From Heliocidaris erythrogramma (lineage: Eukaryota > Echinodermata > Echinoidea > Camarodonta > Echinometridae): DNA of 64,000 bases. The DNA is taken from NCBI GenBank assembly GCA_025617745.1, contig CM046870.1, positions 22,611,501-22,675,500 of the forward strand, in the 5' to 3' direction. The notes beneath the pieces are model-generated. The model worked only from the letters and a program-made list of their open reading frames with translations, did not search any database and was not told where the DNA came from. Position numbers and translations under genes: made by a program. Of the stretch, positions 50,018-60,367 are shown piece after piece (within the stretch, counting starts at the first letter, position 1; each line of letters opens with the position of its first letter).

Positions 50018-50023
50018 TTTAAT
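50018..50023 (-). terminator. LRRC46: Candidate LRRC46 poly(A) signal ATTAAA
   Basis: On the - strand ATTAAA lies about 150 bases after the TAG and before the Tc1-like element that begins at 49954. No AATAAA is present between the stop and that element. Confidence 0.3.
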
Positions 50024-50173
50024 TTGAAAATTGCAAAAATGCAGTAGCTGTAATTCAACAATTTTGCAGCACTAAACTTTCACAACCACTAGCAAAATCT
50101 GTGAACATTATATGTGCAAAAAAACTTTCTGATTTTTACAGAATACAAGCTATACAAGATATCAAGACTGTCC

Positions 50174-50382
50174 CTATCTTGATGCAGGGGAGGGTGTAAA
50201 ATGGCGTTGTTTATCTCCTGGTGATCGAGGTGATACCAGACTTGGCCTCGCTGTGGCCATGGCCTGCTGTGATTGGCTGCGGACCTCCTCGATCTGGTGC
50301 ATGTGAAGGTCGTGCTGATTGGAATACTGGGACGCCCTATCTCGCGACTGGTGGATAAAGTCTGCGCTCAGGCGGAATACAT
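50174..50382 (-). CDS. LRRC46: LRRC46 last coding exon: C-terminal tail
   Basis: Acceptor TTTTGTTACAG|ATGT. The split codon G|AT makes Asp, then VFRLSADFIHQSRDRASQYS continues to RPSLVSPRSPGDK and FTPSPASR, with TAG at 50174-50176. Gln/Arg/His-rich helical sequence is followed by a Ser-Pro tail. This tail is poorly conserved in the family, so its assignment rests on splice phase, acceptor quality and general similarity. Confidence 0.85.
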
Positions 50383-53300
50383 CTGTAACAAAATAAAAAG
50401 TATTAATAGAGTGAAATACATGAAAATATAATAATAATATTTGTAATTTGAACAATACGATTTTAATTGTATAGACTCAATAATTGGTCAAAAAAAAGGG
50501 AAAAACTCAAGCAAATTCAAACCAGCTCAATATGTTATCCATCTTGTATTACGTAGTATCAAGGTTTTACCACATATACATGTACTCCAGAGACAACTGC
50601 TTTGTAATACTTACAGGTAGTACAAATTTTAACTTCTACCTTGGATCCAACATTATGCCTAATCCTAACCTACAACTGGCTTAGGTTTACTATGGTAGGG
50701 TATTCTGCAGTTGTACCCTAAAACCTATCACAACCCAAACCCCAACACTATGTCCAAAGCTGCAACTTTCAAAGCTTAGTGCAAATGTTGCATCGCTGCA
50801 ACATACTACCATGATTTGGCTGTTTAATAAGGCAGTTACACGTCGATGGCGTGATAAAACCTTGTATCTCAAATTTTGGTGAAAATTACTTTTCTGTGTT
50901 AATCTTCAGATAATCAGTCAAGTGATGTCCTGTCCAAAACCCAGCTCCCTTACTCCATAAATGAAGCCACTGTGGCATGTCAAGGGGAAGACAATCCCAT
51001 TGCTTAGTGTTATGGCAGCCATGTTTTTTTTCACTCTACTGAACATTTAACCTTTTTGGATACATGTACAAGGTTTTGTCGCCCCACCATAATTATACCA
51101 AACATTTTTCATTTTATTGAATCAATGATATTTCAGAGTCCCCATCTTTGCAGACATATTAATGAAAGAGCTGATGGCTGGACTGGAATGCCAAGTTTAT
51201 CCCTAAGTTTTGCCCTTACATCAACATTCACACAAATTGCATGCAGCTAATGCAACAAATCAGATAGAATACTCTAAAACCTACAAGCAGTGAAACTCGC
51301 ATACGCTACTGCACAGTTGAGGCATCAGTGACAGATATATTGCTCTCTGTTCACAGGAGCTTTATAATAATAATAATAGTGGGTTCTTGTATAGCGCACA
51401 TCTCTATCAGACTTGACACTCCTGGCGCTCCACAGTTATTACCCTGGCTTTAGCATGGCTGCACTTACAGCGCTCTAAAATTTGAAGGAATTAATTCCTG
51501 CCAGGTACCCATTTACCTCACCTGGGTCGAGTGTGGCAAATGTAGATTAAATGTCTTGCAAAAAGACACTAGTTCTGGGCCAGGGATTCGAACCCTGTAC
51601 CTTGTGGTTCACAGTCCGGGGACTTATCTACTACACCACAACACCACAACACCTCTACACATGTCTTTACACATGTCTACAGAAAAAAAACTGAAGAGAT
51701 TTTGTCAGTGATGATAATCGTCAGTCTGTATCTGTATCTGTTGAATACTGCAAGCAAACTCCACTAACGGGATATACTGTTGCAGGCGCGTTTGCGGCTA
51801 GTGGAGTAGACTTAATACGTGTAATGGGCCCCGCGAATGAAAAAAGTTAAGTCCATGCTATTCAATTTAGACTTAAGGCTATCAACTGTGGTGGTTTGAC
51901 GTATATCTGGGGGCAGTAAGTTCCACTCAGTCATGGTTCTTGGTAGGAATGAGTACTTGTAACAATCCTTTTTGACAGTGGGATGAGTAAAAGAGATTTC
52001 ACATGACTTTCGGGTGCGGATTTTGTTGTCAGCTTGGTAAAGTTGACGTACATCTGTGTTTATGGCTACCATGTGGTGTATGGACTTGAACAATAGGGAA
52101 AGTCTGGATATGGTCCGACGGTTTTCCTGTGGTTCCCAGCCCAGTTTAGTTATCATGGTAGAGACGCTGCTAGTCCTTCTTGGATCTTTGCAAACAAATC
52201 TGGCTGCTCCACGCTGTACTGCTTCCAACCTGTTTTTATGGTCCTTTTTGTATGGGTCCCACACTGAGGCGCAGTATTCCAATTTTGGGCGCACCAAAGC
52301 TTTGTATGCCGTTTCCTTCACTTTCTGGGGACAGCTGTACAGGTTTCTACGTAGGAGCCCAAGTACCTTGTTTGCTTTGGTTGCAGTACTTATTATTTAC
52401 ATGATCTGCCCAATTCAATTTATTATTGAGTTCAACGCCAAGATAGGTGTGATTGGTAACAGATTTTAAACGATTCCCATTCATATTGTAATAAGTGTGG
52501 AGGGGCTTCCGTTTGTGAGTGATGTGCATCACGTGGCATTTATCTATATTAAACTTCATCTGCCATTTAGATTCCCAACTGCATAGTGTATCGATATCAT
52601 TTTGCAGTACTGTTCTGTCATCTTCAGCTTTGATTTCACAGTAAAGAATGCAATCATCGGCAAAAAGACGCACCTGAGATTTGATTCCCTGGGGGAGGTC
52701 ACTGACATATAGAGTAAACAGTAGGGGGCCCAGGACGGTGCCCTGAGGAACCCCAGATTGTACCCGAACTGATGATGAAGAAACTCCGTCCAATACCACA
52801 GATTGAATCCTTGTGGTAAGGAAATTTGTGAACCAGCTAAACAGGGCGCCTGTGATGCCTGACTGGTGTAGTTTCAGAAGAAGGCGTTTATGTGGGACTG
52901 TATCGAAGGCTTTGCTAGAGTCAGTTATGATTACATCTGCTTGTCCCTGGCGATCAAGAATTTTTGCTAAGTCATTTATTGTCAGCGCTAGTTGTGTTTC
53001 GCATGACCGTCCTTTACGGAAACCATGTTGTTCATCATTGATGATGTTATACTTCTCAAAATGACCCATGACATTTGTGTGGATAATGTGCTCCAAAAGC
53101 TTGCAAGGGATAGATGTCAGTGATACAGGCCTGTAGTTACTTGGCTCTGCTCGGTTTCCCTTTTTAAATATTGGTGAAACATTAGCTTTTAACCAGTCTT
53201 TGGGTAACTCCCCTGTGTCTATGGACTTCTGGAAGATTGGTTGGAGAAGAGGGGCTATGTTTTCAGCGCACTCCTTCAACACAGAGGGTAAAATTCCATC

Positions 53301-56300
53301 CGGACCCGGTGCTTTGTGAGATTTCAGTTCTTGGAGTAATTTGATGATACCCTGTGTTGATATTTTGATGGGGGGCATAGGGGGAGGTGCAGGTCATCTG
53401 TATGTAGGTAAGGTTTGACAATCTTCTTGAGTGAACACAGACTTGAATTGGCTGTTGAGTGCATTGGCTTTATCTAAGGGGGATACTGCTATGCCAGATG
53501 CAGTCTTGAGAGAGGCAATCCCAGCAGAACTCTGTCTCAGGCTTTTCATAAATTCCAAAAAGGCTTTGTGTTGTTAGATGACAAGTTTTCCCCCACCTTG
53601 CAAAGATGTTCACTACGTGCTTTTCTCAGGCTTCGGTCCAATGACCTACGCAGTGTGTGAAAATTTAACCAGTCAGTTTCAGATTTAGTGTGTTGTGCCT
53701 TGTCATAAGCTTTCCTTTTACGAGCACTCAGTTTCATACCTTTCTGATATATTCATTATTTTTACCAGAGCTCCTTGGGGATTTTCCAGGGTTCTTTTTG
53801 AGCTTTCAAGTTGTAAGGTGCTTAGCTATGTAGTATGTACCCTTTCTCTCTGAGGTATGAATATATGCTTGTGAAACATCTAATATGGCAATTACAATCG
53901 AGTCCATTTGAACTCACCATCTATCTGAACATCAGCTTGACCATTGCTCAGATCATCATTGTGTTCTTCTTCTTCTTCCTCCTCCTCCTCATCACTGGAC
54001 ACTGGATGACCAGCAGCTCTCTTTTCATCTTTTGTCAGCATCTCGTTATCCAGCTGCTTCAGATTTGGGAGGGCTGCAAGAAGTCGCATCCTGAAATTTC
54101 CACCAAAGAAAGGAGCAACAGACCAAGGAAATATCACAGAGCTAGCTTGTTGATGCATTCAGATTTTGAAAGCATAAATTCTAAAGGAAAAGTTGCTTTT
54201 GATAACCCCAAGGCTTGCATGATTTAGACATGCAAGGTGAAATCTATCTATACACATTATATTATTGCTGATGTTTTAATATGACCAAATCGCTAAAAAG
54301 CAATTATGTGCTTGTTAAGCAACGCAACCAGAGTATCTACATGTATGTCCATAAGTCCTCTCTGAGGGACCTGATAGGCCTAATTGTAATGCAACTAAAC
54401 ATAGAATTCAAATGGGATATGCTTAATATGACCCATTCATTATCCCTCAAAACGAAAAAGTGACCCATACGGTGGTCACAATCCTCAGGTTGAGAACCAC
54501 TGGCCAAGGCAACTGACACATTTCTTTTATTGCTCATAGCCCATTCAGACAAGGGAAATATTCCATAAAGTAACATTGTATAAAGAAACAAATTTGGGGG
54601 AGATGCGTGCAGTTGTCCACTTCACATTAAATTTAGGTCCTGCTTGTCACTTTCTAGTTGATCACTCAAGTTAAGCCTACCCAGTCGTACAGTTATATGA
54701 TGACTTATAATACAGCTGAATGGCTTTCGCAGGAAAGGTATAGTTTCTTCATCTGAAATGGGGGGGGGGGGGGGTGTTCAATGTATCAACTCACCTGTAA
54801 TCTGGTAGATCTGTGCAAGGATTCCCTCTCAAGTCCAGAAACACTAATGATTTTGGTAGCTCTTCTGACGATACATACAGGAAAAGCAAGTCAAAATGTA
54901 GAAATTACTGTGTGATCTCATCCATATCTAAATCATACTACTACTACTACTGATAATGGTGGCTTCTTATATAGCGCTCATCTCTGTCACGTTGTGACGC
55001 TCCTGGCGCCCAACATCATTACCCCGGTCATAGTTGAGCGGCCGAATACTTAGCGCTCTGGCATATCGGGTACCCATTTAGACCTATACTTGTTCTGTCA
55101 ATGGCACAAAGTCACTTTAATGTAGCAAGGTGCACTTGCTCACAATAACTGGACAGAAAGCAAAGCGTGTAAATATCATATTATCTTCATCATTTCCTAT
55201 CAATCACATTGACTGTCTGCATGAAATCAGGGCCCCATTTCATAAAACTTGTCATCAATAACAAGTTACAACAAGATGAATGCGACTGCGTCTCCTATAT
55301 GCCTCCGCCTAAATTCAGTTGATGGCTCAAACTGTTCCTGAAATATTGTGATAACCAGAATAAAAAAAGCCTCTAATTACATGTTAATTGACCTCTTGGA
55401 CATTTGACCTTACACCTTAAAACCCAAAAGTCTGATCACTTTGTCATCTCCTAGTCATGAATACAAAATAGTTGAGTATGGTGATAATATAGGTAAAAAA
55501 ACATCAATTTCACATACACCTGTATAATGACCTCTATGACCCGTCACCTTTGACCTACATGAACAAAAGTCTAATCAGTTCGTCTCACTATGGTGATGCA
55601 TACTAGTTCCAAGTTTGAAGTTAATGGATCAAATGGTTCTTGAGTTATTGTGAGAACGAGGCTAACACCTGCCATTTCAGAAATTGGCCTCTGTGACCTT
55701 TGACCTACGTACCCCAACATCTAATCAGATTGTCTTCCTATGGTGATACATATTAGCACCAGCTTTGAAGTCCACACCTCATGTGGTTCTTGAGTTATCG
55801 CGAGAACGAGAGAGCGGGACGGACGGACAACCCGAAAACATAATGCCTCTGGCACCACCTTTGGTGGGCAGAGGCATAATAATTGTTATAAGCTACTGAA
55901 ATCCTTGAATCCAATTGGCTGAGAGCAAATTTGTCATAGAAATGGGGCAGTTGTTATTGATCACAAGTTTTATGAAACAGGGCCCAGGTTCAGATTGCTC
56001 CAAACACAGGTCTGCATCTATTCTACACAATCCACGGCCACTGCACAAAATGCTACATGTTCAACACTGGCCAAAGTTAACCCTTTTGGGACAGAATTGG
56101 TTTACTGGATAAATTGATCATCTTTTTACCCTCCAATTTGAAAAGATTGGTATTTTCCCCAATTTTAGGTTTACATTTTCTGAGTAAATAAGTCATCTGT
56201 TTGAACATAATATACTTGGAGAAAACTATATCAAAAAGTTACAAAGTCCTCAATTTGGATGGAAAAATAGTGATTTAGAACTTTTCAACATGTAACCAAT

Positions 56301-59300
56301 AAGGATTTTCATTTTTAAAAACATCCACAAAAAATGGACATATTGTGAGCAGAAAATGTGCTATTTCTGCTCAAGAACCTGCACTATTATTTTAAGGGCT
56401 TTGAATCACATGTTATCCAGCTAAACAAAAATGATGGCATAAAGAGTCTAACACTCTTCAATTGCACCTGATTCCCATACACGAACAATGAGGTTTGGCA
56501 CCCACTTCTAATAGTATTTTTAAAATGAACATTAAGTGGATTCTCTAAATCCCTGTAATCCTAAGAGTGTGTGGCTTTCCCATAGAATAAAGAAATTGTA
56601 TTTTAATAGATCATAATGCTATCCTACTTCCTCCTTATTATAGAGTCATATTTCCTTCTCATAACATGACAAAATCAGAATAAAACTGTGATATTGAAGT
56701 GTTCTGTTAGCGTAAAGAAATAGTCCAAAGACTTTGAACATGAATGCTGCAATTGTAGTATTCTCAACAAATTTTAAAATTCTTGAGGGCTACTCTTAAG
56801 AAAACAAGCAAACTTGATTTATAATTCACTTCAATAGCCTATTAAATATGTTTACTTTGTGTAGAAAAAAAGACAATATACATGTATTACTTATCCAAAT
56901 TCTAGTTTTTGAATACTTTTTATGCTTTTCAAGTGTAAAATTAGATTGTGATTAACCCTTTCGAGACATTTGACCACATTTTGTGGTTTGGCTCAATAAC
57001 TTTTGATTTAGATCTCTAAAAAACATACCAGATGCATGAGTAGAAAAAGCAAAAATTTCTGCACATACTGTGTCCATTTGTGTTGCATGACCATTCTGCA
57101 TTTAATGCCAGTAATTTTAAGAATGAAATTAAGCTTAAAAATCCTCAAATTGGCAACACATTGAGAGGTTCAAAATCATTGTTTTTTAATCAAAATTGGC
57201 AATTTTTCAAATTTTGACAAGCTTGCAAAACATGTAAATTGTTTTTAAAGACATTACACCTTATTAAACCATGTAGCATTAAAAAGAAAAATGCTATTGT
57301 TGAGAATTTGAAGAACAAATAATTCCTGTCCTGAAAGGGTTGATACAAAAGCTATTGCAAACAAAGGAAGAGGTATGAAAACAGTTATTTAAAAAAAAAA
57401 TTTCAGCATACCATGGTACATTTACTTTTCCTTTTAAAAAGGGGTGCCACTATTAAGAAAGGCTTTCATAGTTTCATTATGAACAGTATATGAAGATTCA
57501 ACAGTATAATTCTCTGGCAGATTAGGGGTGAGGGCATAATTGGCCTGTGCCTCTAATTAAATCCCTGATGATATATCTTCAGTTTACAAGAGATACATGT
57601 AAATGTGCCCTTCTAATAGTGTTCTTGTGCCCCACTTTTACCCATCCCCAGTACAGAATGTGTACACTCATGATACGTACCTTCTGATATCTCTGTAATC
57701 TTGTTTTGGGAGAGGTCCAACAGCTTCAGGGTATCAAGTATCCTCAAGTTCTCCATCTTCTGGATCTTATTCCCTGCCAGGGTGAGGAACTGAAGAGATG
57801 TCAGACACTCCAAGTTCTCAATCTTCTCAATTGCATTCTGAAAGAGAACAACAGTTTTTTGAGAAAATACAGTTCATTTGTTTTCAGTAACAAAAGTACA
57901 GCCAAATTTGGAAAGGAAGGGTATGCCAATAATGCCATGAGTGACAAAGACAACCCTCCATGGAATTCTCAAAGAGAACAGCAGTTTGGAGAAGGTGCAG
58001 GTCATTGTGGAGAAGTATCAGGCTTGGGTAAGGAGCAGTATACCATGAGTGGCAAAATCAGCTTTCAAACTAAGGCATTCTGGAAAAGAAATGGCCATTT
58101 ATGTTGAAAATTCAGTTTTGAGAAGGGACTCCTGGGAGGGTATAGCATATACATATGTGACAAAGTCAACTCTCATTCTGAGAGAGACACTAGTTTAATA
58201 TGGAGAAGATTTTTTTGTGGGAAGGGAGTGGTATGCCGTGAATGGCAAAATCACATCTTGGGCCCTACTTCATAAAACTTGTTATAACATCTGCTGCAGA
58301 ACTATGGCAAATTTGCTCACTGCCAATCAAAAGCAACGATTTCAGTAGCTTATATCAATTATTGTAACTTGTTATTGATAAAAGGGCCTTGATGAGATGC
58401 ACTGTTCCACAGTGATTGTCTAGACAGATAGCAAAAGGCTTCGAGATTATTTTTATGTCCTACTTACATGTACTGCTGCTGAATGCATGCGATAGTCATA
58501 TAACACAGTTACATGTAACACATTTAAATAAATAATAATAATAACAAGTCTTGTTTAACCAGGGTAGCCTCATCAATATCATATACTGTTCTCCCCGAGG
58601 GCCCTGCAATTGTTTAAGGTCTTGCCTACATAGCAGGAGTGAGACATAATGTTGTAGGAACCACTTCTTTTGACAGAGGCAGTAGTGTAATGTGACAAAT
58701 GTGTGTATTAATGCTGTAAATGATGGTTTTTAGCTCTTTCAATTCACAATGCATATTGTGCAAATTTACCAATTCTGATTCACGCGAAATGTAAATGTAC
58801 CAAATCTCTGACGTGTTCAATTTCATCAAAGATACATATATACGGAAGGGTTAGAACTTGGGATGCGCGACTGGGTTGGAGATTAGGGTTGGGCAAAGTG
58901 TTGGGTTCCGTGTTAGAAATAAGCTAGAACTTTCTTAAGCAGTAATCACCCCAATTTGTACGCGACCACGTATTTGTTTTGGTGGATGCCCTACTTGTTT
59001 ACCATGTAAAATCAAACTGGTGCGTACAAGATGACAGCGTATATAGGTACCTGCTGAAGATAGAGGTTTGTGACAGGTCCCAGCATCTCAAGGTTATCAA
59101 TTTCAGTGATGCTCTCCCTGTCCAGGCGTACATGAGTCAATTTCATCAAGCCTGCAACACTGAGGAAAAAGTTTTGTTCAAAGATTAAAAATTCATAGAT
59201 TCATAAAAACACAGATGTGAAAAGACTTGCAAATTCCCTGAAATGAACATGTTTTTCTCTTTCAGTCTTCTTTTCAATTCTTCAACTTTCTTCTTCTCCT

Positions 59301-59772
59301 CCTCCTCTACCCTGACCATTCACTTTCCTTTTACTACTACAGTGAAACCTGCTTTAGCGACCACCTGTATAGAAAGACCACCTGTCTATAAAGACCATCA
59401 TTTTCGTTTCCCTTGAAAAGTGTTTCCCATTGAAACGTGTATTAAAGGAACCCCTGTACATAAAGACCACCTGCTCATAAAGACCGCTTTTCTTGTCTCC
59501 CTTGAGTGGTCTTTATAGACAGGTTTCACTGTACTTGTACTTCTCTTGCTCCTACTTCTTCTGCTTCCCCCCTCTTCCTGAAATGATCTTTTATTTCATA
59601 TCTTTTACCCCCCTCCTTCTCCTCTTCCTCCTTTCCCTTTTCCACCTTCTTCTTCCTCCTTCTCATGCAGATGGTGAAAAAAACTATGAGTGCCCTTTAG
59701 TACTACTTACAGCTCATCTCCAGACCCTTGTGCTGTTGACTCAGGTAAATTTCTCTTTGAGATCATGGACAT
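50174..59772 (-). CDS. LRRC46: LRRC46 (leucine-rich repeat containing 46), six coding exons
   Basis: Read on the - strand, exons 59711-59772 (coding part), 59051-59159, 57681-57837, 54795-54864, 53918-54090 and 50174-50382 join to 780 bases, or 259 codons plus TAG. Every junction is GT/AG and the phases agree. The protein starts MSMISKRNL. It has about five leucine-rich repeats of the SDS22-like type (VRLDRESITEIDNLE, IEKIENLECLTSLQFLTLAG, IQKMENL, LLDLSQNKI, LVFLDLRGNP), an LRR cap (LPNLKQLD), an acidic run of Glu, and a basic/Ser-Pro tail. It aligns without gaps in the LRR region to vertebrate LRRC46, including KRNL, VRLDRE and the SDEE acidic segment. LRRC46 is associated with cilia and sperm flagella in vertebrates; the role here is inferred. 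It is shorter than the ~320-residue human protein, mainly in the C-terminal tail. Confidence 0.93.
51367..51652 (-). mobile_element. tRNA-derived SINE, copy 2
   Basis: Same family as 42957-43308. The B box GTTCGAATCC is at 51593-51584, the body shares TGGCAAATGTAGATTAA, and the tail is (ATT)n near 51367. It lies in the LRRC46 last intron beside the LINE. Confidence 0.8.
51790..53760 (-). mobile_element. 5'-truncated non-LTR retrotransposon (LINE, CR1/jockey-like), broken
   Basis: On the - strand a reverse transcriptase domain is readable at 53378-52347. Motifs in order are HKAPGPDGI, NYRPVSLTSIPCKLLE, HGFRKGRSCETQ, SKAFDTVPH, SGVPQGTVLGPLL and the catalytic FADD. The conserved C-terminal block (ETAYKALVRPKLEYCASVWDPY) follows at 52321-51812 in another frame. 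A shift near 52390 separates ANKVLGLLRRNLYSCP from the RT frame. A further upstream fragment (53737-53546, then a shifted frame to 53390) holds the linker before RT. The apurinic endonuclease is missing, so this is a dead 5'-truncated copy. It lies in the LRRC46 last intron in the same orientation as the gene. Confidence 0.9.
52347..53378 (-). pseudogene. LINE reverse transcriptase fragment
   Basis: This is an open frame of 343 codons with RT blocks 0-7 and intact FADD. The region upstream of its first Met is out of frame, and the C-terminus runs out of frame into a short false tail before the stop. The element therefore encodes no complete protein. Confidence 0.88.
53918..54090 (-). CDS. LRRC46: LRRC46 exon: LRR cap and acidic region
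   Basis: Acceptor AAATTTCAG|GATG and donor GATAGATG|GTGAGT, 173 bases. It encodes MRLLAALPNLKQLDNEML, then TKDEKRAAGHPVSSD, then nine Glu in a row, then HNDDLSNGQADVQID. LPNLKQLD is an LRR cap, and the Ser-Asp-Glu cluster matches the acidic stretch of vertebrate LRRC46. The Glu run is a GAG/GAA microsatellite in coding sequence. Confidence 0.92.
54795..54864 (-). CDS. LRRC46: LRRC46 exon: last leucine-rich repeat
   Basis: Acceptor GTATCGTCAG|AAGA and donor TTACAG|GTGAGT, 70 bases, phase 1 to phase 2. It encodes EELPKSLVFLDLRGNPCTDL, then PDYR, matching the vertebrate segment FPQSLLILNLSGN-C-T-GYR. It is too short to stand out as a reading frame on its own; continuity of phase and homology support it. 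Confidence 0.9.
54945..55085 (-). mobile_element. SINE fragment (tail half only)
   Basis: It has the TATAGCGCTCATCTCTGTCA / CTCCTGGCGC body and the GGTACCCATTTA block of the two fuller copies but no tRNA-like head. A 5'-truncated copy. Confidence 0.65.
55228..55986. mobile_element. Family E element split by a modular element
   Basis: The left part, CAGGGCCCCATTTCATAAAA, ends near 55290. The right part resumes at 55885 with GTTATAAGCTACTGAAATCC and ends GTTTTATGAAACAGGGCCC. The insert is 55297-55880. Confidence 0.7.
55297..55880 (+). mobile_element. GCCTCCG-ended modular element, older diverged copy
   Basis: Left end ATGCCTCCGCCTAAATTC. Diverged units carry TGACCTTTGACCTA and TTGAAGTT, then GGGACGGACGGACAACCC, then the right end GGTGGGCAGAGGCATAAT. 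It is the same module order as 45935-47550 with few units. It interrupts the element at 55228-55986. Confidence 0.75.
56952..57343. mobile_element. TTAA MITE (family B), copy 3
   Basis: TTAACCCTTTCGAGACA at the left, CCTGAAAGGGTTGA at the right, with GGCAACACATTGAGAGGTTC inside. Partial relatives are at 40704-40800 and from 56078. Confidence 0.7.
57681..57837 (-). CDS. LRRC46: LRRC46 exon: central leucine-rich repeats
   Basis: Acceptor TTCTCTTTCAG|AATG and donor GAAG|GTACGT, 157 bases. The 52 codons run from NAIEKIENLECLTSL to LLDLSQNKITEISE and hold two complete 22-residue SDS22-type repeats and the start of another. Phase 0 in, phase 1 out. Confidence 0.93.
58260..58391. mobile_element. 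Family E element
   Basis: GGGCCCTACTTCATAAAACT at the left, AACTTGTTATTGATAAAAGG at the right, with centre TTTCAGTAGCTTATA. Intronic in LRRC46. Confidence 0.6.
59051..59159 (-). CDS. LRRC46: LRRC46 exon: first leucine-rich repeat
   Basis: Acceptor TTTTTCCTCAG|TGTT and donor CAGCAG|GTACCT, 109 bases. It encodes VAGLMKLTHVRLDRES, then ITEIDNLEMLGPVTNLYLQQ. VRLDRE followed by I-x-x-I-x-NLE is the hallmark first repeat of LRRC46. Phase 2 in, phase 0 out. Confidence 0.92.
59338..59533. mobile_element. TA-flanked MITE
   Basis: TACAGTGAAACCTGCTTTAG and, inverted, TACAGTGAAACCTGTCTATA, with internal repeats of ATAAAGACCACCTG. Intronic in LRRC46. Confidence 0.75.
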
Positions 59773-59798
59773 ACTAATATGGGCTGGCGGACGTCGAA
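59711..59798 (-). CDS. LRRC46: LRRC46 exon with the start codon
   Basis: Acceptor TTCATTGCAG|TTCG (exon from 59798 downwards) and donor GAGCT|GTAAGT ending at 59711. ATG at 59772 gives MSMISKRNLPESTAQGSGDE with two bases left over, completed by T of the next exon to Leu. SKRNL matches the N-terminal KRNL of vertebrate LRRC46. The acceptor leaves 26 bases before the ATG. That piece can be read in frame as RRPPAHIS, so a start in a further upstream exon is not excluded. Confidence 0.85.
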
Positions 59799-60367
59799 CT
59801 GCAATGAACAAGTAAAATAATGTGCAAGTGTTTTGAGTTGATTTATAGCCCAAGAGTATTGAGTATAGCATATGAAAGAAAATGTTGCATAATTGTCAAA
59901 AACAGACAGCAAAATTGCTCTCAGGAAGATTTAATTTTCTCAAATTTGCTACATTACCAGATTCAGGGACTCTTAAACTCTTTAATGATGCTACAAATTG
60001 GGATTTTAGAGTTGAAAGTGAAATTTGAATAATTACTTTCCTCTAATGTATGAATGATCTAGACTGGACCAATCACTGCTAATACACACAGAAGCTATTA
60101 AAGAATATTCACAAGCTGATCTTCAGATAAGCTTGTAAATACATGCATAAGCACACCAAGTATTAGCGGTCGTATTGATCAGTAAGCGACTAATGCCAAA
60201 AATACTACATATTTGCTATCACATGTACTAAATGTATTTTTTTGGGGGGGGGGGGGGGGTGAGCGGGAAATTAGAAATATTTTAAGTACTTCCTTTCAAA
60301 TTCAGCTCTTAATAATCTCACTCTTACCTTAAATGGATGTTAGGAAGAACTTCTGATATTTACAACA

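Noticed and set aside
52056-52469. 137-codon + strand frame
   Set aside because: It is antisense to the LINE reverse transcriptase region.
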